Source: Rubrivivax sp. (GTDB lineage Bacteria > Pseudomonadota > Gammaproteobacteria > Burkholderiales > Burkholderiaceae_C). From it: a stretch of 64,000 bases of DNA. The DNA lies in assembly GCA_019635315.1 (NCBI GenBank), contig JAHBZT010000008.1:1-64000 (forward strand), written 5' to 3'. Both the position numbers and the translations under genes were made by a program. Every line of letters starts with the position of its first letter. Position 1 is the stretch's first letter. Under the pieces are notes generated by a model. That model searched no databases. It had not been told where the DNA came from and saw only the letters and a list, made by a program, of their open reading frames with translations. Shown here piece by piece: positions 60,543 to 64,000 of the stretch.

Positions 60543-60974
60543 TCAGGCGCGTGCGGGCCTGGGCGGCCGCTCCAGCGACTCCGGGGCGCGCTCGGGCGGG
60601 GCCGAGCTGTCGGCGTGGACCCAGGTGCCCGGCAGCAGTGCATGCTGCAGCAGCGGCACGGCGGGCAAGGCGGCCACCTGCACCTGGCAGGCCGCGCAAT
60701 GGGCACAGGCGCCGCCGTCGCCGGACGGGGACTCGCCCGCGACCGCGACTGCGGCCGGGTCCGCGGCAGCGGCGGCGCCCTCCGCGCAGTGGGCGCGGTG
60801 CGCCTCGAGGGCGCCGGACGCCGTGGTCGGTGCCAGCACAGCCGCACGCTCGACGGCCGCTGCATGCTGCAGCGGCATCGCGGCGCACAGCCCCATGGCC
60901 ACGGCGGCCGCGCCATGCAGCGGCAGCCACAGCGCCAGGGTCCATGCGAGCAGGCGTCGCCAGGCGATCGACAT
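60543..60974 (-). CDS. DUF2946-like protein
   Basis: A 143-residue protein with a signal-anchor-like N-terminus (W-R-R-L-L-A-W-T-L-A-L-W-L-P-L). A metal-binding motif, C-A-H-C-A-A-C-Q, lies near residue 90. It ends P-P-E-R-A-P-E-S-L-E-R-P-P-R, the proline-rich tail usual for DUF2946 proteins. The family is found near copper genes and TonB receptor genes. It is encoded just upstream of the oxidase operon on the same strand. A dyad CTTGACCGGGGGCAAG at 61007-61022 upstream resembles the copZ operator. Confidence 0.75.
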   Translation of the reverse strand: MSIAWRRLLAWTLALWLPLHGAAAVAMGLCAAMPLQHAAAVERAAVLAPTTASGALEAHRAHCAEGAAAAADPAAVAVAGESPSGDGGACAHCAACQVQVAALPAVPLLQHALLPGTWVHADSSAPPERAPESLERPPRPARA

Positions 60975-61103
60975 GGCCGGAGTCTAAGCCGGCAGGCCGC
61001 CCCGGACTTGACCGGGGGCAAGGCGGCGCAGGGGCGGCGGGGACGCGCCGCTACACTCGCTGCCCCCGACCCGCCTGCCCGCCGCTCTGCAGCCCCGCCC
61101 GCC

Positions 61104-61577
61104 ATGGCCGGCATCCACATCACCGACATCGAGTCCGCCATCAACTGGTGGCGTGAGCGTTCGCCCTCGCCCGACGGCATCACCGCCTGCGCCGAGGTGC
61201 GCGCGCTGGCCGAGGTCTATGCGCTGATGGTCTACTACCGCGAGCCGCTGGCCGACGAGGCGACGATGCCGCCGCGCGCGCGCCAGGCCTGGCTGGCCTG
61301 GTATGCCAGCACGCCGGACGCGCCCTGCATCGCGATCTGCTCCACCAGCCAGGGCGACGCGGTGTGCAAGGGCTGCGGCAGGACCTTCGACGAGGTCCAG
61401 CACTGGACCGCGATGAGCCCGGCCGAGAAGCGCGCCGTCTGGCGCCGCATCACGCTGGAAGCCACGGCCTGGCGCTTCAACCGCTATGCCGAGCGGGCCC
61501 GCCGCGCCAGCGGCACCGACCACCCGGACCCGGCCGTCTTCGACGCGGCGCCGCTGGCACCGGCGGCGCGCGCTTGA
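61104..61577 (+). CDS. DUF3717-DUF1289 two-domain protein
   Basis: A 157-residue cytosolic protein. The N-terminal half, I-H-I-T-D-I-E-S-A-I-N-W-W-R and then A-L-A-E-V-Y-A-L-M-V-Y-Y-R, matches DUF3717. The C-terminal half has P-C-I-A-I-C, C-K-G-C-G-R-T and W-T-A-M-S-P-A-E-K-R, the DUF1289 (Fe-S or zinc type) pattern. The four cysteines are likely metal ligands. Both families occur mostly as separate small proteins, so this is a fusion. The stop overlaps the TTG start of the next gene. Function unknown. Confidence 0.78.
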   Translation: MAGIHITDIESAINWWRERSPSPDGITACAEVRALAEVYALMVYYREPLADEATMPPRARQAWLAWYASTPDAPCIAICSTSQGDAVCKGCGRTFDEVQHWTAMSPAEKRAVWRRITLEATAWRFNRYAERARRASGTDHPDPAVFDAAPLAPAARA

Positions 61578-62974
61578 AGACCGGCAAGCAAGGCACCACG
61601 GGCGCCGGGTCGTCGCTGCGCGACAGCGCGCGCCGGCTGCTGCCGCTGGCCTGGCCGGTCTTCGTCGGCCAGGTCTCGGTGCTGGCCTTCGCCACCGTCG
61701 ACACCGTGCTGGTGGCGCGCTTTGCCGCGACCGACCTGGCCGCGCTGGCGGTCGGCGCGGCGGCCTATATCACGGTCTTCATCGGCTTCATGGGCGTGAT
61801 CCTGGCGCTGTCGCCCATCGTCGGCCAGCTGCACGGCGCCGGCCGCGACCACGACGCCGGCGCGCAGGTGCACCAGGCGCTGTGGCTGGCCTTCGCGCTG
61901 GCCGCGCTGGGCAGCACGCTGCTGCTGTTTCCGGCGCCCTTCCTGGCGCTGGCGCGCGCCGGCCCGGAAGTCGCCGACAAGGTGCGCGGCTACCTGACGG
62001 CGCTGGCCTTCTCGCTGCCCGCCTCGCTGATGTTCACCGTCTACCGCGGCTTCAATACCGCAGTCTCGCGGCCCAAGGCGGTGATGGTGCTGCAGGTGTC
62101 GGGGCTGGCGCTGAAGATCCCGCTGTCGACGGCGCTGGTCTTCGGCGTGCCGGCGCTCGGGCTGCCGGCGCTGGGGGTCGTCGGCTGCGGCATCGCGACC
62201 GCGATCGCGATGTGGGCGCAGGCCATCGCCGGCTACACGGTGCTGCGCCGCGACCCCTTCTACCGCCGCTTCGCGATCTTCGGCCGCGGCCTGGACCGGC
62301 CGCACGGGGCGTCGCTGCGCGCGCTGGCGAAGCTGGGTCTGCCGATGGGCGCGACCATCCTTGTCGAGGTCACCGGCTTCTCGTTCATGGCGCTGTTCAT
62401 CTCGCGCCTGGGCACGACACCGGTGGCCGGCCACCAGCTGGCGGCCAACCTGGTGACGCTGATGTTCATGCTGCCGCTGGGCCTGGCCAGCGCCAGCAGC
62501 ACGCTGGTGGCGCAGCGCCTCGGCGCCGGCGACCTGCGCGACGCGCACCGGCTGGGCTGGCACGGGCTGCAGATCGGGCTGCTGGTGGCGGCGCTGCTGG
62601 GCACGGCGGTCTTCGTGCTGCGCGAGCCCATCCTGCGCCTGTATACGCACGACGCCGAGGTGATCGCCGCCGCGCTGCCGCTGGTGGCCTGGGTGGCGCT
62701 GTTCCACGTCGCCGATGCGGCGCACACGATCGCGTCGTTCGTGCTGCGCGCGCACAAGATCGCGACCGCGCCGCTGGTCGTCTACGTGCTGGCGCTGTGG
62801 GGCGTGGGCCTGGGCGGCGGCTATGCGCTGGCCTTCCACGCGCCGGCCTGGGTGCCGGCGGCGCTGCGCGGCGCACCGGGCTTCTGGCTCGCCGCGACGA
62901 TCGGACTGGTGGTCTCGGGCGTGCTGATGACGGCGCTGCTGGCCTGGGTGCTGCGGCAGCAGCGCACGGCCTGA
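61574..62974 (+). CDS. MATE-family efflux transporter
   Basis: A 466-residue inner-membrane exporter with about 12 hydrophobic segments in two halves. The first half opens L-P-L-A-W-P-V-F-V-G-Q-V and has D-T-V-L-V-A-R. G-A-G-R-D-H-D-A-G and Q-R-L-G-A-G-D-L-R-D mark the equivalent loops. The second half ends in a membrane anchor. MATE pumps expel cationic drugs or metabolites with sodium or proton gradients. No ATG or GTG lies at the right place; TTG at 61574 overlaps the preceding stop (TTGA) and is the best start. Confidence 0.87.
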   Translation: MKTGKQGTTGAGSSLRDSARRLLPLAWPVFVGQVSVLAFATVDTVLVARFAATDLAALAVGAAAYITVFIGFMGVILALSPIVGQLHGAGRDHDAGAQVHQALWLAFALAALGSTLLLFPAPFLALARAGPEVADKVRGYLTALAFSLPASLMFTVYRGFNTAVSRPKAVMVLQVSGLALKIPLSTALVFGVPALGLPALGVVGCGIATAIAMWAQAIAGYTVLRRDPFYRRFAIFGRGLDRPHGASLRALAKLGLPMGATILVEVTGFSFMALFISRLGTTPVAGHQLAANLVTLMFMLPLGLASASSTLVAQRLGAGDLRDAHRLGWHGLQIGLLVAALLGTAVFVLREPILRLYTHDAEVIAAALPLVAWVALFHVADAAHTIASFVLRAHKIATAPLVVYVLALWGVGLGGGYALAFHAPAWVPAALRGAPGFWLAATIGLVVSGVLMTALLAWVLRQQRTA

Positions 62975-63023
62975 CCGGTCCCTTCGCGCACGCGTCGGGC
63001 CTGCGGCGCGTGGCCCCAGGGGC

Positions 63024-64000
63024 TCAGCGCACGGCCGGCGGCGGCGCCTGGCGGCGGGCGACGAAGGACACCGCCTCCCCGGCGACGCCCTCGCGCACGG
63101 TGTGCATCGTCAGGTGCAGCCGGTCGCCGTCGACGCGACCCTCGTAGCGGTGCACCAGCGTGCGCTCGACGTTGCCGTCGATCTCCACGACGCGGGTCTC
63201 GAACTGCACCCGCTCGCCGTCGATGTGCCCGGCGACGAGGCCGCGCGGCAGGGTCAGGAACGAGGCGCTGCCGCGCAGTTCGCTGCCCTGGCCGACCAGT
63301 TCGAAGCGCTCGTCGTAGCGTGCATTCGGCCACGGGTAGACCACCTCGGCCAGCCACAGCCCGTCGACCGTGGCGCGCGCCGGCACGGCGCCGTCGCCGC
63401 GCCGGCGCGCCCACCACACCAGCGCCGCGGCAGCGCCCAGCAGCACGAGTCCAGCGCCCGCGCGCAGCGCGCGGCGGCGGGCTGCGGGCGCGGGGCCCGC
63501 CCCGGCGCCGGCGGCGGCCGCGGGGCCCGGTGCGCCGGCCTCGACGATCGCCGCCACCGCGTCGAGCAGGCGCTCCAGGTCGGCCGCCCAGTGGCTGCCG
63601 CGCAGCTCGACCGCATGGCGGCCGGCCAGCGGCTGCAGCGAGCCCGGCAGCTGCGCCGCGGCCGGCATCACGGCGCCGTCGAGCAGGACCGGGATCACGT
63701 GCAGGCCGCGCGCCAGCGCGGCCTCGACCTCGCGGCGCACGAAATCGCCGGGCTCGTGCAGGCGCGGCGGCGCGCCGTCGCGCTCGCCCAGCCAGCGCCG
63801 GCCGATCAGCACCAGCAGCAGCTTGGAGCGGCCGACGGCGCCGGCGATGACGGCGGCGAAGGCCTGCCCGGCCCCGATGTCGTCGACGTCGATGAAGACC
63901 CGCTCGGCGCCGAAGCGCCGCGCCAACGCGTCGTGCAGCGCACGGGCGTAGCCGGCGCTGTCGTCGCGCCGGTAGCTGATGAAGACCTGCTCCCGGCCCA
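63024..64000 (-). CDS. TIR-domain membrane protein, N-terminus beyond the window
   Basis: The visible 325 residues start inside a TIR domain: V-F-I-S-Y-R-R-D-D-S-A-G-Y-A at the very edge, then V-F-I-D-V-D-D-I-G-A-G and L-L-L-V-L-I-G-R-R-W-L. A conserved F-V-R-R-E-V-E-A-A-L holds the glutamate where TIR NADases have their catalytic one. After an Ala/Pro linker comes a single membrane helix (A-G-L-V-L-L-G-A-A-A-A-L-V-W-W). A beta-rich C-terminal domain of about 110 residues then faces the other side. The true start lies just beyond 64000. The role is unknown; TIR proteins act in defence or signalling. Confidence 0.85.
   Translation of the reverse strand, partial: GREQVFISYRRDDSAGYARALHDALARRFGAERVFIDVDDIGAGQAFAAVIAGAVGRSKLLLVLIGRRWLGERDGAPPRLHEPGDFVRREVEAALARGLHVIPVLLDGAVMPAAAQLPGSLQPLAGRHAVELRGSHWAADLERLLDAVAAIVEAGAPGPAAAAGAGAGPAPAARRRALRAGAGLVLLGAAAALVWWARRRGDGAVPARATVDGLWLAEVVYPWPNARYDERFELVGQGSELRGSASFLTLPRGLVAGHIDGERVQFETRVVEIDGNVERTLVHRYEGRVDGDRLHLTMHTVREGVAGEAVSFVARRQAPPPAVR

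Overview
The window is a stretch of very GC-rich, densely coded bacterial chromosome. Its gene content points to a betaproteobacterium of the order Burkholderiales, perhaps the Rubrivivax/Leptothrix/Methylibium side; this is inferred from family content, not from a marker gene. The clues are Bug-type and TRAP-type solute receptors, many LysR regulators, CaiB-type CoA transferases, a PEP-CTERM protein, a rubrerythrin/Fe-S protein/DUF3501 set and DUF3717, DUF1289 and DUF2946 proteins. There is no rRNA, prophage, CRISPR array or transposase gene. One tRNA gene, tRNA-Ala(CGC), lies at 40662-40737.

Layout. 1-2370 is the end of a BMP-type ABC uptake operon with a strong terminator. 2383-6937 holds a BNR-repeat propeller protein paired with a MoaD/ThiS-like small protein, RarD, a beta-hydroxyacid dehydrogenase family enzyme and an amidohydrolase of the deaminase type. 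6938-7641 is a non-coding block of inverted repeats. 7642-20600 is the catabolic core. It consists of two similar modules, each with a LysR regulator facing an intradiol-dioxygenase gene that is followed by solute-receptor genes. Module A encodes dioxygenase, citryl-CoA-lyase-like protein, CaiB transferase, Bug receptor, TRAP receptor and dehydrogenase. Module B encodes a dioxygenase-like protein that has lost both tyrosine iron ligands, a complete TRAP transporter (DctP, DctQ, DctM), a YciI protein and a Dabb protein. A 161-bp MITE-like palindrome sits between the last two genes. 20708-26989 carries a zinc-ribbon protein, a MetE-like protein, maleylacetate reductase, the two 3-oxoadipate CoA-transferase subunits, a peroxiredoxin and a lipoprotein.

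27089-36899 holds a two-component system, a PEP-CTERM/spondin protein, a TetR gene divergent from a membrane-protein operon with a perfect 19-bp operator, an M48 metalloprotease and a TonB-dependent receptor. 37018-50902 is mostly housekeeping and accessory metabolism: a rubrerythrin operon, two alpha/beta hydrolases, the tRNA, a LysR gene, a secreted subtilase, a frameshifted GST gene, methyltransferases, a TRIC channel, a luciferase-like monooxygenase and the thiolase PcaF. 50903-51755 is non-coding and contains an imperfect palindrome of about 610 bp. 51756-60974 is a copper-handling island: CueR, CopA ATPase, CopZ, DUF411 protein, cupredoxin, multicopper oxidase, TolC-type outer-membrane protein, a His/Gln-repeat protein and a DUF2946 protein. 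The window ends with a DUF3717-DUF1289 protein, a MATE exporter and a TIR-domain membrane protein cut by the window edge.

How the parts fit. The dioxygenase, maleylacetate reductase, PcaIJ and PcaF together could carry a hydroxyquinol-type substrate through maleylacetate and 3-oxoadipate to succinyl-CoA and acetyl-CoA. The CaiB and citryl-CoA-lyase-like genes inside module A suggest a further, CoA-dependent cleavage step that I cannot match to a described pathway. The copper genes form one regulon-like unit, with a classic MerR-type promoter visible between copA and copZ.
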